Origin: Excoecaria cochinchinensis
Taxonomy: Eukaryota; Streptophyta; Magnoliopsida; Malpighiales; Euphorbiaceae
Length of the DNA: 64,000 nt
NCBI GenBank assembly: GCA_947683425.1
Contig: CANTUQ010000101.1
Coordinates: 26,621,001 to 26,685,000, forward strand
Direction of reading: 5' to 3'
The notes below the pieces were generated by a model. The model made no database searches, was not told where the DNA came from, and saw only the letters and a program-made list of their open reading frames with translations. The position numbers and the translations under genes are program-made. This document shows positions 1 through 11,539 of this stretch, one piece after another. Each line of letters starts with the position of its first letter. Within the stretch, counting starts at the first letter, position 1.

Positions 1-668
1 GGGTAGAATGTGGAGAAAAAATAAACTCAAATAGATCTCTAAAAGTCAAAAATAAAAAAAAAGCCCGGCTCATTTTAAAGGTTATCCGGTTTGACCAACA
101 TTTGACTGGACCTCTAAAAATAGCAAATGACATCTAAAAATTATTTTAATGATATATATAGACATAGATTAATATTTAGAAATTTTTAACAGTAAAAAAT
201 TAATTTTTTGGTAACACTGAAAAATTGTCTAAACTGACTGATTTAAATGTACCAGATCGAGAAACGGACTCTGTTTGAGCTGAAATTTTGCCGGGAGACT
301 AATTTATATATTTTAAGAATTATAAAATTAATTTTGAGAGAAATTGAGCTTAGAAAGTGAGTGCAATAATTTATGATTACATAATTGACTTAAAAATGGA
401 AAAATGTCCACTTGGTTTATGAATTATTATGTTGTTGTACCTCTGTGTGTAACTATGGATTGTTTGAATTGCAGGAAGGGTATGTTATATATATAGCCGT
501 TATACTGCCAAAATTTTTACCAAATGAATAGTAAATTTGACAGTTATAAGTCAACCGATATCCCGATCCGTTTGGATCTCAACCGACCCATTTGGACCAA
601 CATTTTTATAATAATTTTCTTAGTATTCCGTTATTATATCGATAATTATTTTTCATTAAAAAAATATC
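1..668. other. AT-rich intergenic sequence, no gene seen
   Basis: Both strands are AT-rich with frequent stops. The short open frames have no family features. I see no RNA gene or mobile-element boundary. Confidence 0.5.
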
Positions 669-804
669 AAATGGGTCGACCCAAACCCACCCAACCCATT
701 TGGGTATTGACCCATTTATGACCAATATATTTTTGACCCATTTACGACCCAACCCATTTATGACCCAACCCAAACCCGCCCAACCCACCCATTTGCCACC
801 TCTA
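669..804. repeat. ACCCA-rich repeat ending in a hAT-like terminus
   Basis: Short units of the type GACCCATTTATGACCCAACCC are repeated imperfectly. The stretch ends with TTTGCCACCTCTA, whose reverse complement TAGAGGTGGCAAA resembles terminal inverted repeats of plant hAT elements. I could not find the matching left terminus or an 8-bp target duplication, so this is probably a truncated hAT-type element. The short open frames across it are products of the repeat. Confidence 0.4.
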
Positions 805-1629
805 CAGAAAAGACAATTGTGGAAAATTGTATAGATATGTTTTAAAAGCAATTGTGTAGTTGCTGTTGGATTATGTATATATGTATGACATAAAATAAAT
901 ATATAAATAATAAAATAATAGTGTCATAGACTCAATTGTATATATTTATATTTTGAAATTCTAAAAGTGGATGGGTAGTTCTTAAGAATTAAACCCGAAG
1001 CATTTATTTTAAATTAAATCTTTAAAATTGTGCATAACGTGGCATCCCATTTTCCTCTAAATATAAATAAACTTTTTTTTTTAAAAAAAAAAGAGACAGA
1101 ATATTTAATTATAAACATATATCATTAGAAAAAAATCAAAATCGAAACCTCCCATATTCTTATTAGCAAGAACAATTTAATAATTAAAAAGATGAATTTC
1201 ACCTAATAATTGTTTTTCTGAAAACTAAATATAACGCATCAAGACATGCAATACTTATTAATTTAGAATTTTTTTAATAACTTTTATTAATTTATTTAAC
1301 ACAAAAATTAACTCATTATTATTTATAAAATATCTTTGTAAAAATAAATAAATTTTTCATTATTATTAATAGTTCTTTTAAATTATTTGTTGTTATTTTA
1401 TATTTTTATTTGTTGTTTAATATATATATTAATATATGGTAGTTGTTTCATGCATAAATGAAAATTTTGTATTTATTTATTAGTATTTTTTTTTATACTA
1501 AGTTGCCCGTTTGAGCAAATTCATAGAGGACAAAATGATTCCTTCCAAGTATTTAAAGAAACCCAAAATAATCTGAATTCAAAATTTCCATTTAAGAGAG
1601 AAATGACTGCCTGCTGTGCTTTTTCCTTC
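805..1629. other. AT-rich intergenic sequence
   Basis: Poly-A/T tracts and no open frame of note. No repeat boundaries recognised. Confidence 0.5.
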
Positions 1630-1890
1630 TGTTAGGAATAAATCCACAACGGAATAAAAATTATGATTGGGTAAATAAAACAACAACAAAATAGATGAAA
1701 GAACAAAATAAAGAACACTAAGAATTTACGTGATTTGGTAGAATGCCTACTCCACGAGTGAATGAGAGTAGAAAATTATTCCACTAATAAACTTGAAGTG
1801 GTACAAAAGAGGTGTGGAGAAACTAACTCTCAAAATCCTATAACCCACAATCACACTAATTCTCAAATGAGAATTTCTCTCAAACTAAAC
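1630..1890 (-). mobile_element. Truncated Copia LTR remnant
   Basis: The segment starts TGTTAGGAATAAATCC. It then follows the same order of landmarks as the LTRs of the Copia element at 43806-49145: an ACGTG(A/G)TT block, a cluster like CCACGAGTGAATGAGAG, CCACTAATAAA, then a GGTACAAAAGAG-like block. It reads in the same (minus) direction and stops abruptly where Copia integrase sequence begins at about 1896. I infer a partial LTR of a different but related Copia family, cut by the next element or by a deletion. Confidence 0.45.
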
Positions 1891-1895
1891 AAAAT

Positions 1896-3886
1896 TTGAT
1901 GAAATTTTTCTTACATGTGTTTGGTTCCACTGCATACTATCATATTAAGAAATCAAAATTGGATCAACGTGTAAAGATAGCAATTTTTATGGGGATCACC
2001 TTTGGTGCTCAAAGATATCGACTTTGGTGCTCAGAGTCAAAGAAAATAATTTTCAGCAGGGATGTTACCTTTGATGAATCTATCATGTTGAGAAATGTGA
2101 CAAATAAAAGTGATGAGCAGACAGATGATAGTCCAAAACAGGTGAAGTTTGAAAAGAAAATTGTTAGCCCAGCAAATGATGAAGCAGATGCAGAAACTCT
2201 TATGGTAGATGAGAAGTCAGATGAAGAAGAGGTTTTAACCCAAGAACCTCCACAACAACCTGAATCAATTGCATTAAGTAAGCTAAATAGGACAATCAAA
2301 AAGCCTGCTCGCTATGTTGATATGGTGGCTTACGCATTTCAAATTGCAACCGATGATGTTCCTACCACTTATAATGAAGCAGTCAAAAGTTCAGAAGTAG
2401 AGAAGTGGAGAAAAGCCATGAATGATGAAATGCAGTCCCTTCATAAGAATAATACGTGGAAGTTAGCTAGTCTCCCGAAAGAAAATAAGGCAATTGGGTA
2501 TATGCAAAGAAAGATGGATTTCCTAACAAGCATGATGTTCGCTACAAAGTAAGGTTGGTGGCTAAACGCTACGCTCAAACAAAGGGAATTGACTATAATG
2601 AAGTTTTTTCTCCAGTTGTAAAATATTCCTTCATTCGAATTTTGTTGTATTTGGTAACACAATTGGATATGGAACTAGTTCAGTTGGATGTAAAAACTGT
2701 ATTTTTACATAAAGACTTAGAAGAGGAAATCTATATGGTTTAGCTTAAAGGATTTAAAGTTGCTGAAAAAGAAAATATGGTGTGCAGGCTTGAAAAATCA
2801 TTATATAGATTGAAGCAATCTCGGAGACAGTGGTACAAACAATTTGACAAGTTTATGATGGGGCAAAAGTACACAAGAAGCAAATATGATCATTGTGTGT
2901 ATTGCGCAAGCTAGAAGACAGATCCTACATATATCTTCTTCTTTATGTTGATGATATGTTGATAGCTTCCAAGAGTATGATAAAGATTGAGAATTTAAAG
3001 ACTTAATTGAACAGGAAGTTTAAAATGAAGGATCTAAGTGAAGCCAAGAAGATTATTGGTATGGAGATAAGCAGAGATAGAAAATTGGAGAGACTTTGTT
3101 TGACTCAGAAATAGTATCTGAGAAAGGTGTTAAAACGTTTTGGCATGAATGAAAAGTCAAAACCTGTTACTACACTTTTTGCTCCTCATTTCAAGTTCAG
3201 TGCATTTTTGTCTCCAAAAAATGAAGCAGAACGAGAATACATGGCCAAAGTACCATATGCAAATATCGTTGATAGCTTGATGTATGCTATGGTGTGTACA
3301 AGGCCGATATTTCACCGGCAGTTGGGATTGTGAGCAAGTATATGCATGATCCTAGAAAGGAGCACTGACAAGTTGTGAAATGGATTCTGCGGTATATTCT
3401 GAATACCGCAGATGTTGGTTTGGTATTTTAACGGGATGATTAAGATGGTCAATGTGTAATTGGATATTGTGATCTCGACTATGCTAGTGATTTGGACAAA
3501 CGGCGATGAACTACTGGTTATGTGTTTACTCTTTTAAAGGCACCAGTTAGTTAAAAGTCTACTTTATAGTCAACAGTTGTTTTGTCCACTATGGAGGCAG
3601 AATATATGGCAGTTACAGAAGCCGTGAAGGAGGCAATTTGGTTTTAAGGGTTGCTTGGTGAATTAAGGGTGTTCAACAGAAGCACATCAAAGTGCATTGT
3701 GATAGTCAGAGTGTTATTCTTTTGGTAAAAAATCAAGTTTACCATGCAAAAACGAAGCATATCGATATTCGTTATCACTTTGTACGAGAGGTTCTGGAAG
3801 AAGGTAGAATAATAATTCAGAAGATTAGGACCACTGAAAATCCTGCTGATATGTTGACAAAAGTGGTGACTACTGTCAAGTTGTAA
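1896..3886 (+). pseudogene. Copia pol remnant (family P): integrase tail, RT and RNase H
   Basis: This is the 3' half of a Copia (Tork/TNT1-like) polyprotein. It starts inside the C-terminal part of integrase (HVFGSTAYYHI, then YRLWCSESKKIIFSRDVTF at about 1920-2090). It continues through the acidic linker and the RT start (WRKAMNDEMQSLHKNNTWK near 2405-2465). RT core follows: FSPVVKYSFIRI at about 2605, QLDVKTVFLH near 2680, LYVDDMLIA at about 2940. The RNase H tail has CDSQSVILLVKNQ and KHIDIRYHFVREV near 3697-3795. At least eight in-frame stops and some frameshifts break it, including stops where tryptophan or glutamine is expected. Gag, protease and the integrase core are absent. The element at 49859-53918 is a second copy of the same family. 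Confidence 0.85.
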
Positions 3887-4012
3887 TATTGTTTGGACTT
3901 GATCAATATGTTAAAATTTGAAGTTGGGCGTTTTAAAGCGCATTTGGTGACACTACTAAAATTAAATTTTGTGAGAGATTTGAAGATGTGAAATTGCGCC
4001 AAGGTAGAGATT

Positions 4013-4524
4013 TGTTGAAAAAGTCAACAATGGTTGACTTAATTTTTTTGTTATCCCACATCAGAAAATTGTAAAGAAAGGGAGATTTGTTAAAACTATA
4101 AATATAGCCCCTCGCTTGTCTAATTGTAATCATCCCAAATTGCCATTCTTTCCTAAGGAAAAATTCTTTCTCTCTTTTATAAATATTTAACTTCTATTAT
4201 TTCTTAGAAATAGTAAAATATAATTTGGAAGTGTCCGAGAACATAGGCATAATTGGCAGAACTGCGGTAAATTCTGGTGTTCTTTATTTGTCTATATAAT
4301 AGCTATTATCGGGTATATTGCTAGTAGATTATTGTGCTGTTAATTTATTTAGGAAAATTTTGCTGAAAGAGATTGAGTTTTAAATGGGACCATTTGTGAC
4401 CCCTCTAATCTTTCCTGCGACTTTTACTTTATGTGTTTTTTCAGCACAATTATTTACGCTTTATTCACCTGCATAATAGTATTCGAGGTGAATTTTGTGA
4501 AAATTAACCCGAGTTTTCACAACA
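4013..4524 (+). mobile_element. 3' LTR of Copia family P (truncated copy)
   Basis: The LTR runs from TGTTGAAAAAGTCAACAATG to TTTTCACAACA, about 512 bp, directly after the pol remnant. It aligns along its length with the two LTRs at 49859-50372 and 53417-53918. It contains a TATA-like ACTATAAATATAGCCCC near 4095. Its first 30 bases hold an 8-bp stem (AAGTCAAC/GTTGACTT). The 5' LTR of this copy is missing. Confidence 0.8.
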
Positions 4525-4948
4525 CTCTCATACACCAACCCAATCCTCAATTGACATGTATGATTTATTAATTAATAAAATATTACCTTTGCAAGAAAAC
4601 AAATTATGCATACACAAACTTAAAATCTTTTTTGTTCACGTATATAGCTAACCACTAACATTAAAACGTCTTATGCACATGGAAGGATACTAGTAATTAA
4701 GTACCAAGAAGATGGAACAGAATCATATATTCTTACAAAATAAATAAATAATTAAATAACATAAAAAAACAAATAAAAAATATGAAGGAAGTGAATAGGA
4801 AATATGATCTCATAACACCACATACACACATAAAAAGAACTACAGAAAGATGTCCGCATTATTCCACAAAGTATGTTGCTAGGAAAATAAACATTTTTTT
4901 TTGTAAAGAAAAAAAAATTGTCTTAACAAATTAAGCAAATGATTGTCG
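4525..4948. other. AT-rich spacer
   Basis: No coding signature and no repeat boundary seen. Confidence 0.5.
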
Positions 4949-5180
4949 GGTTAATTTCCATGGTGGTCACTCAATTTTGTGGCTTGTAACGATATGGTTA
5001 CTAAACTCTAATTTATAACAATAAAATATGCCATCTATTATTTTGTAATGAAAAAATCAAAATCATTAGAATTCGGATTCGTCGGCGAATGACGCGTGAG
5101 ATGTACGGCCAAAAATAATGCCACGTAAGAAATTTTGTCACATCGGATCTGACTATATCTGACGTGGCATTATGGTAAAA
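4949..5180. repeat. One arm of a foldback MITE
   Basis: It begins GGGTTAATTTCCATGGTGGTCACT, which matches the arm ends of the complete foldback at 56136-56613 (GGGTTAATTTCACTGATGG). It includes a 'TGACGTGGCATTATGG' segment as in other arms of this kind. The matching opposite arm is not present, so the element is truncated. This type resembles Mutator-related MITEs. Confidence 0.4.
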
Positions 5181-5189
5181 AAAACCAAT

Positions 5190-5660
5190 TTTTACTTTTA
5201 ATCGTCTTCAAGATGCTCTCTCTTTCGACTTCTCTCTCTCGTTCTCTTTGGATCGGTCTTGACTTTCATTGAGCAAATCGGTATGTTCTCCATGTCTCTC
5301 GGTATCTCTCGCTCTCTTAGTCTCTCCCTCGCTTCAGTGTCTCTCTCTCCTTCTCTCTCACTCTCTCTTTGTCTTTTCCTCACTTCGGTGTCTCTCTCTT
5401 AATTTGTCTCGCTCGGTCTTGACCTTCATTAAGCAGATCGATATGTTCTCCGTTTATCTCGGTCTCTCTCAGTATTTTTTGGTCTTTCTTGCTGTCTCTC
5501 AATTTTTCCCTCGCGTTGGTGCCTCTCTGTATCTCCTCTGCTCCATTGTCGTTCTCTAGCCATCGCTTCGTTCTCTCTCTCTTGGGGTGTGGGTCGTTGT
5601 GGATGTGTCAATTTTTTAGTCTCACTCTCGTTCAGTCTCGATATCAATCTCTGATTGTCT
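5190..5660. repeat. CT-rich imperfect repeat (CTCTCTC-based)
   Basis: A highly CT-biased stretch contains at least two diverged copies of a block beginning TCTTGACTTTCATTGAGCA (about 5257 and 5409). Open frames across it on both strands are low-complexity Ser/Leu/Arg/Glu translations and are not credible genes. Confidence 0.5.
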
Positions 5661-7439
5661 CCCTCCAGATTGGTTTCTATTGTCCAAGTATCTAAGTCAA
5701 TTTCTTCACTTTCATCTTTAATAAATATAGGGGTGGGAGTTAGAGCAGGAAAATTCTTGCTCAACTTTGTGTGAACAAAAGCAAGTGAAAGTGAAAAAAG
5801 AACAATTTTTATGTTTGATGGAACAAGCAGACAGATTTGAAGTACAGGAAAATAAAGGAAAAAAAGTCGAAAGTAGGGAACAAGATAGTGACCAGCACAA
5901 TGGACCACCCTGCTCGAAGACTAAAGACACGGGACCACCAAAATATGGTAGGTAAAGCTTTAAATTTCAATAGTTAAATGATGTGTTTTTGTTTGATAAA
6001 AAATCTGCTGGGTTTTGCTCCTATTTTGTTAGGTAACATTTAATAGAATAATTTTTTTAACAAGAAAGGCAATTGAATTTTTCACATTTAATTATTATTT
6101 TTTCCCACTTTATCAATTGAATTGAAGCTAAACATGTATGGATTATTTTAAAATAATATATGCACGTATTCTGGTTGCACTTGGCCGGTGTTGAAAAATG
6201 TTGTATTTAAATTAAAAATTGACAGAAAATTATTTTATTGCTTCTCATATGTTTAGTTTAATTAAATGAAATATTAATTCAATAAATTTGTGTAGAAACA
6301 GATGCTCATGAAGAATATTTTAATGTCATTTTACACTATAAGCGAGTTATGTGATACAGGCAAAATAAACTAAATTTACGAGCAAGTGTACTCTATCGTG
6401 CATGTAGTAAAGGATAATGAGTTCAGAATATCGTCATCAGGAAAAAACATAACAATTACTAGAATTCTCAAATACTTATGTTATTTGGACAGACAATCTT
6501 TGAATATGAAACTAAGTTAAATTATGCTAACAAATGACTAAATAATCTAACACTAATTTTAGAAGAGAATTAACAGTTATGATAGATGTGATGACATGGG
6601 TTTCACTTAACTTCTTAACTATGGAATTTTTCAGATTTTTATGCAAAAGAACGATAATTCACATGAGATGGTAACTTTTCCCTAAATTAATCAAAATCCA
6701 ATGATCGTGGTATTTTAACTCTAATCTCAATTTAATCCTTTCAATTGATCAAGTAAAAGAACTAAAATTAGAAGACATTAAGTTCAATGGAAAAACCTTG
6801 ATTAAAAATCAAAAACCACAAGGATAAAAATAAGTTTGATCATTCATATTTTCAATTCAGGTTATGTTTCATTTAATCTACCAATTAATTCAATTGGTCA
6901 AGTAAATTAATTGATTAAACTCATGTTGATTTGATCAATTTCAACAAGCGTTAATCTCAATAAAAACATAATCTCAAACCATAAAATCAATCTCATACAT
7001 AAAACCCAAAATAAATTACATAGATTCAAAACTAAAATCCACCATAACCCTAACTATGAAATTAGTTCATAATAAAATTAAATCCAAAATCAAAGCTAAA
7101 ATCCATCAAATTCATCATAACAATAAAAGAAAAATAAAATAGAGGAAAGAAAGAAGAAGAACACGATGAAGAACAGGTCTGGCCACCAGCAGATTTCAGA
7201 ATAGAGAAAGAGGAAGAGCAGGATCTGGGTTGGCCACCAGTAGATTGTCTCTCCACTTTCTTTGATTTTCTTCTTCTGCTGCTGTAATCTTCACGTTGTT
7301 ATGTTTTTCACAGTGTTTTCTCTTGCCCGAATTAGGTTAAGAGATGCCCCTTTTAATTGCATAGCCATCCCCCCCTTTTTCGTCACTTCTTAAGAGTCCT
7401 CTTTTAATTAGAAATCTGTCAAAATAAGGAGTTAAAAAT
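5661..7439. other. Intergenic sequence, no gene seen
   Basis: No protein-coding similarity is visible. A motif at about 6360-6420 (ACGAGCAAGTGTACTCTATC) has the flavour of non-coding LTR-retrotransposon internal sequence, but I could not place element ends. An AAGAAGAA-rich patch lies at 7145-7250. Confidence 0.4.
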
Positions 7440-7680
7440 ACATCAGATCACGGACCAAAGCTGCGACCAAAGTTGGGTCTTACTTTAGTCTCAGCTTGGG
7501 TCAGTAACTTTCTCTCTACCAAAGCTAATGCAACTTTGGTTCCAGCTTTTGTCCCATCTTTGGTAGGCCACTGCCTTTCTCGTTAATTTTTTCCTTAAAA
7601 ATTGCTCTCTACCAAAGCTGGACCTTGCTTTGGTTGTAACTTTGGTCCCAGCTTTGGTTAGGTTCTGTCCCTTTAAGCAC
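7440..7680. repeat. Cluster of ACCAAAGCTGG/CCAGCTTTGGT motifs
   Basis: About ten copies of short motifs such as ACCAAAGCTGG, AACTTTGGT and CAGCTTTGGT occur in both orientations, some separated by a repeated CTCTCTACCAAAGCT block (about 7513 and 7606). The unit is irregular. Function unknown; the small minus-strand frame here only translates the repeat. Confidence 0.5.
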
Positions 7681-8057
7681 AATTCAACTTAAAAATTAAT
7701 CTAATCCACCCAAATCTAACACAAAAATTGCAACCTTGAGCAAGCTCTGGATCCAGTGTAATTTCTAGAAGTAATTGTTCTTTTTCTTTTTATCAAATTA
7801 TGAACTAAATTAAGTAGTTAAATCTTGCAGAATAAATCAAGAATTATAAATGAAAAGTTTGCTTCTCTTTTCCCTCTATAACATGAGGTTTTGAGGTTGT
7901 TGCTTCACTGCTGATGTTGGTCAGGTATGTCATCCATGCATCAATTGGTTTGAATTTTAAGAAAATTCTTATTTTCCCCTTTTGAACCTAATATTTATGA
8001 ATTGTTTTTAGTTTTACTGTACCTCATTTACATGTATCGTGTTAAGAAGTTCAAAAC

Positions 8058-8245
8058 TTGAAGAGATTAAAACAGTTGGAAGGCTTGGAGGTAAAGGCCA
8101 AGACAAATGGGGCTTGCCAATTGGTGGACTTAAAGGAAGAATTTGTGCGAGATTACATTTTCCCTTGCTTGCGAGCTGATGCAATCTACGAAAGGAAATA
8201 CTTACTAGGGACCTCAATGGCACATCCAGTTATTGCAAAGGTCAG
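8058..8245 (+). pseudogene. Argininosuccinate synthase exon fragment
   Basis: The translation LKQLEGLEVKAKTNGACQLV, then DLKEEFVRDYIFPCLRA and IYERKYLLGTSMAHPVIAK, matches the conserved part of plant argininosuccinate synthase. That enzyme joins citrulline and aspartate in arginine biosynthesis, normally in plastids. Differences from the family consensus, as I recall it, include loss of two residues before DLKEE, Asp for Gly in 'CLRA(G)AIYERKY', and His for Arg in 'SMARPVIAK'. The reading stops matching at GCAAAG|GTCAGG, a normal exon/intron border, so the piece is genomic and not a processed copy. A weak echo of the next exon (YARGKENDQ) lies near 8577-8603. The rest of the roughly 490-residue protein is absent. 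It lies about 0.8 kb from a decayed CACTA-like end and may be a captured fragment. Confidence 0.8.
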
Positions 8246-9059
8246 GGACTTAAAAGCTTTTATTTGTGATTCCTTATGGTGTCAGTATTTCCATAAATAT
8301 GAAGCAGTATAGTAGCAGTGTTCTTTTGCAACTCATATAGAAATGTTATTGCCTTTTTTTGCCTTCTCTCAGTCTTTCATTTCTTATGTCGCTTCGAGAA
8401 GGGATTATGGCTCCTATTTATCCTAACTTTTAGCCATTGTGTAATAGTAAATAGGTCTTCAATGGTCTCTATGTGTTTAAGTTTTTGCTGTCTCTAAATT
8501 ATGTTTATTTAGTTGCATCATCGCTCTTGTAAATGTTGTTTCCATCATATTATTATATTTACAATGTTGTTGCTCATGTATGCACGAGGCAAAGAAAATG
8601 ATCAAGCATGCATTGAAAATTTTATCATTTGCTATGTTCGGTTCAATGGCTATACCTATGTACCTTTATGCGATAATTTCTACAAATATCATTATTAAAT
8701 TATTTTTTATTTGATTTACTGCCTTTATGCATGAATATTAATTATAAATTTATATTTTAAATTTTACAGGTCTTCAAAACAATGGACATTGAAGATACAA
8801 AGTTCATTATACATTTTTCTGAAGATTCTACATGAATAGAAAATGGTATAGATAAGGGTTGTTTTTCTAAACAAACTTGTATATGACAAATGAAATGTCA
8901 AACAATTAAAAAATATCAATATATTTTGTAACTGGTATTTTACAATCTATGAAAAGACTATTTATTATAATTTTGGATTTATATGTATGTGATGATGTGT
9001 ACAGTTAATATTCAAATAAAATTTTTTATTTATTTTGAAAATTTAATATTAATGATCAA
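8246..9059. other. AT-rich sequence between gene fragment and CACTA-like end
   Basis: Apart from a possible relic exon near 8577-8603 and a possible splice acceptor (TTTTACAG) at about 8762-8769, nothing is recognised. Confidence 0.4.
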
Positions 9060-9450
9060 ATTTCTTTTCAACGAACGAAAATCCGATCGCTAAAAGAAAT
9101 CTTTAACGATCGAAATTCTTTTTTTTTTTTGAAAATAAAATACATACAACGAAGGGAAAATCCGATCATTAAAAGGTATTTTTAACAACCGAAAATCCCC
9201 TTGTTAAAAGTGAACACAATCAGCGAAGGAAAATTCGATCGCTAAAAGGTATCTTTAAAGACCGGCAATCCCCTTGTTAAAAGTGAATACAATTAGCGAA
9301 GGAAAAATCCGGTCGCTAAAAATAAATATTCAACGATCGGATCCAATATCCTGTCGTTTATACCTTTAACGAATGGACTTTTACCGACCGAATTTTTTGG
9401 TCGTTATAGGTCTTTAACGATCGAATTTTCATTCGTTAAAGGACATTTTT
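9060..9450. mobile_element. Decayed CACTA-like terminal region
   Basis: About a dozen copies of short motifs such as AACGACCGAAAATCC, GATCGCTAAAAGG and TTTAACGATCGAA occur in both orientations. This is the organisation seen in the subterminal regions of the intact CACTA elements in this window, though the motif differs. It ends with ATTTTTCTTGTAAAGATG, a plausible decayed form of the CACTA terminus TTTTCTTGTAGTG. The opposite end was not found. Copia sequence starts right after it. Confidence 0.55.
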
Positions 9451-11270
9451 CTTGTAAAGATGAAAGTTGGAATCAAGGAGTTGAGGTAGATAACCAATGT
9501 GTCCCAGATATGGAGGAAGGTGGTGAGGTGAATCATGATGAAGAAGAAGCAACTATGGCCAATATGGGTGTAGCGGAGGAAAATGTTGTAGGGGAGAATG
9601 ATAATGTCGAAGAATTGTTTGGAAGGGGACAAAGAGTAAAGCAAGCTCCTATTCTTTTAAGGGCCTATGTGACCAATGCAATCAAAGTAAACCCTTCAAC
9701 ATGTTCATCACTTTAATATTCTTCCTCATGTATGCCTTATCCTTTAGCACATTATGTGAATTATGATAAGTTTTCTATACAACATCAGTCCTTCTTAGCA
9801 GCTGTTGCTGCATGACATGAGCCTAGTACTTATGCAGAAACAGTCAAGGATGAGAATTAGAGGGAAGCAATGAGAAATGAGATACAAGCATTAGAAGACA
9901 ATGGTACATGGACTATTGCAAACTTGCCACTAAGAAAGAAAGCGATTAGAAGCAAGTGGGTTTATAAGATAAAATATAACTCTGATGGAGGCATCGAAAG
10001 GCACAAGGTACGATTGGTGATACTTGGGAATAATCAAGTTAAAGGTATTGATTATCATGAAACATTTGCACCAACAGTAAAGATGGTTATTGTATGCATT
10101 TTGCTCGCTGTTGCAGCTGCAAGAAATTGGGAGCTTCATTAAATAGATGTTCAAAATGCCTCTTTACATGGTGATTTAGATGAGGAGGTGTACATGAAAT
10201 TGCCTCCTGGTTTTGTTTCCCAGACATCAGGAAAAGTGTGTAGACTTTGAAAGTCTTTATAAGGTTTGTGGCAAGCGCCTAAGTGTTGGTTTGAGAAATT
10301 AGCAGCTTCTCTTAAAGGTTTATGGTTTTAAACAATCATGTTCAGATTATTCTTTATTTCTTTTTTGAGATAAACATGTACATTTGAATGTGCTTGTATA
10401 TGTTGACGATCTTATTATTTCAGGTAATGATGGAGTGGCGATACAAAAATTCAAGAATTATTTGAATCAGTGTTTTTATATGAAAGATCTGGGCAAGTTG
10501 AAAATTTACCGGGAATCGAAGTGGCAAGAAATTCAAATGGCATTTTCTTATGTCAACACAAGTATACATTGGATGTGATATCTGAAGCTGGATTATTAGG
10601 AACCAAGCCTGCTCGAACCCCTATTGAACAAAATCACAAACTAGCTGTTACAAACAGCATAGATATGGAGGACTTAGAGCAGTATAGACGGCTTGTAGGA
10701 CAGCTCATTTATTTGACAATCCCACGCCCTAAGTTATCTTATTGTATGCACACTCTTGCACAATTTATGCAGCAGCCGAAGAGAGCGCATTGGGAAGCAA
10801 CATTGTGCGTTATTTAAAGGTCAATCAAGGTCAAGGAATTCTCTTGCGAGATGATTGTGATTTGAAGCTTTATGCATATTTGACTCTCACTGGGCTAGTT
10901 GTCCTTTAACAAGACGCTCTTTGACAGGTTACTTTGTCCTTCTAGGGAATTCGCCCATATCATGGAAATCCAAGAAGCAAGCAATGGTGTCTCGCTCTTC
11001 TGCTGAGGCCGAATATAGGTCTATGAGCACTACGGCTTGTGAACTAAAATGGCTAAAAGGTTTATTGAGTTTTCTTGGAGTTGAGCATAATGGTTCAAAG
11101 TTTTCTTGGATTGTCATTTTATTCATGATGAGATACAAAGCAGAACTATCCAAGTGAAATATGTGCATACTGCTATGCAACCAGCCAATATTTTCACTAA
11201 AGCTATGGGAAAAGATCAATTTGATTTTCTTCTTGGGATGTTGGGCATTCAGAATCCTCATGCTCCAACT
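9451..11270 (+). pseudogene. Copia (Ale-type) pol remnant: linker, RT, RNase H
   Basis: The piece starts in the acidic integrase-RT linker. RT follows: REAMRNEIQALEDNGTW near 9862-9912, KSKWVYKIK-like at about 9952, ETFAPTVKM at about 10060, QNASLHGDLDEEVYM at about 10152-10196, and VLVYVDDLIISGND near 10390-10431. RNase H is seen in SWKSKKQAMVSRSSAEAEYR at about 10957-11016. It is broken by several stops and frameshifts, for example a TAA after NWELH at 10140-10142 and a frame change near 10480-10560. The 5' half (gag, protease, integrase core) is missing. It ends with a GAGGGGGGTAT purine tract just before the LTR. Motif style suggests the Ale lineage; that assignment is inferred. Confidence 0.8.
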
Positions 11271-11280
11271 TGAGGGGGGT

Positions 11281-11513
11281 ATTAGATAGTGGCACTATTT
11301 TCGATATCTAGTTTGGAAGTTTAACTGTAAATATTTTCTTTCTTCTTTAGATAGATTTAACTAGCAAATTTTAAGAGCATCAGTTTTGGAAGTTTCTTTC
11401 TTTAAAACTTTTTTCTTTTGATAGATTTGGGTTGTTGTAAATGTTGTATATATTTCTTTGGTATGAGGAATGAAACGGAGGAACGAATTTATCAGTTTTG
11501 TTCATCCATCACA
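11281..11513 (+). mobile_element. 3' LTR of the Ale-type Copia remnant
   Basis: The segment follows the polypurine tract and runs TATTAGATAGTGGCAC to CATCCATCACA, about 230 bp. Such a short LTR fits the Ale lineage. Its first bases are decayed (TG not preserved). CACTA A was inserted exactly at its end, at the duplicated ACA. Confidence 0.55.
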
Positions 11514-11539
11514 CACTACAAGAAAACTGTAAAATAGAG

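Noticed and set aside
669..804. Possible interstitial telomere repeat (ACCCA/TGGGT)
   Set aside because: Units are not the plant telomere CCCTAAA and are irregular; the end looks like a hAT terminus.
5198..5908. Open frames of up to 159 residues on the minus strand
   Set aside because: Composition-driven by a CTCTCT-rich repeat; no similarity recognised and stops of neighbouring frames are equally sparse.
7062..7256. Small minus-strand frame rich in Ser/Phe
   Set aside because: GAA/AAG-rich composition, no family features.
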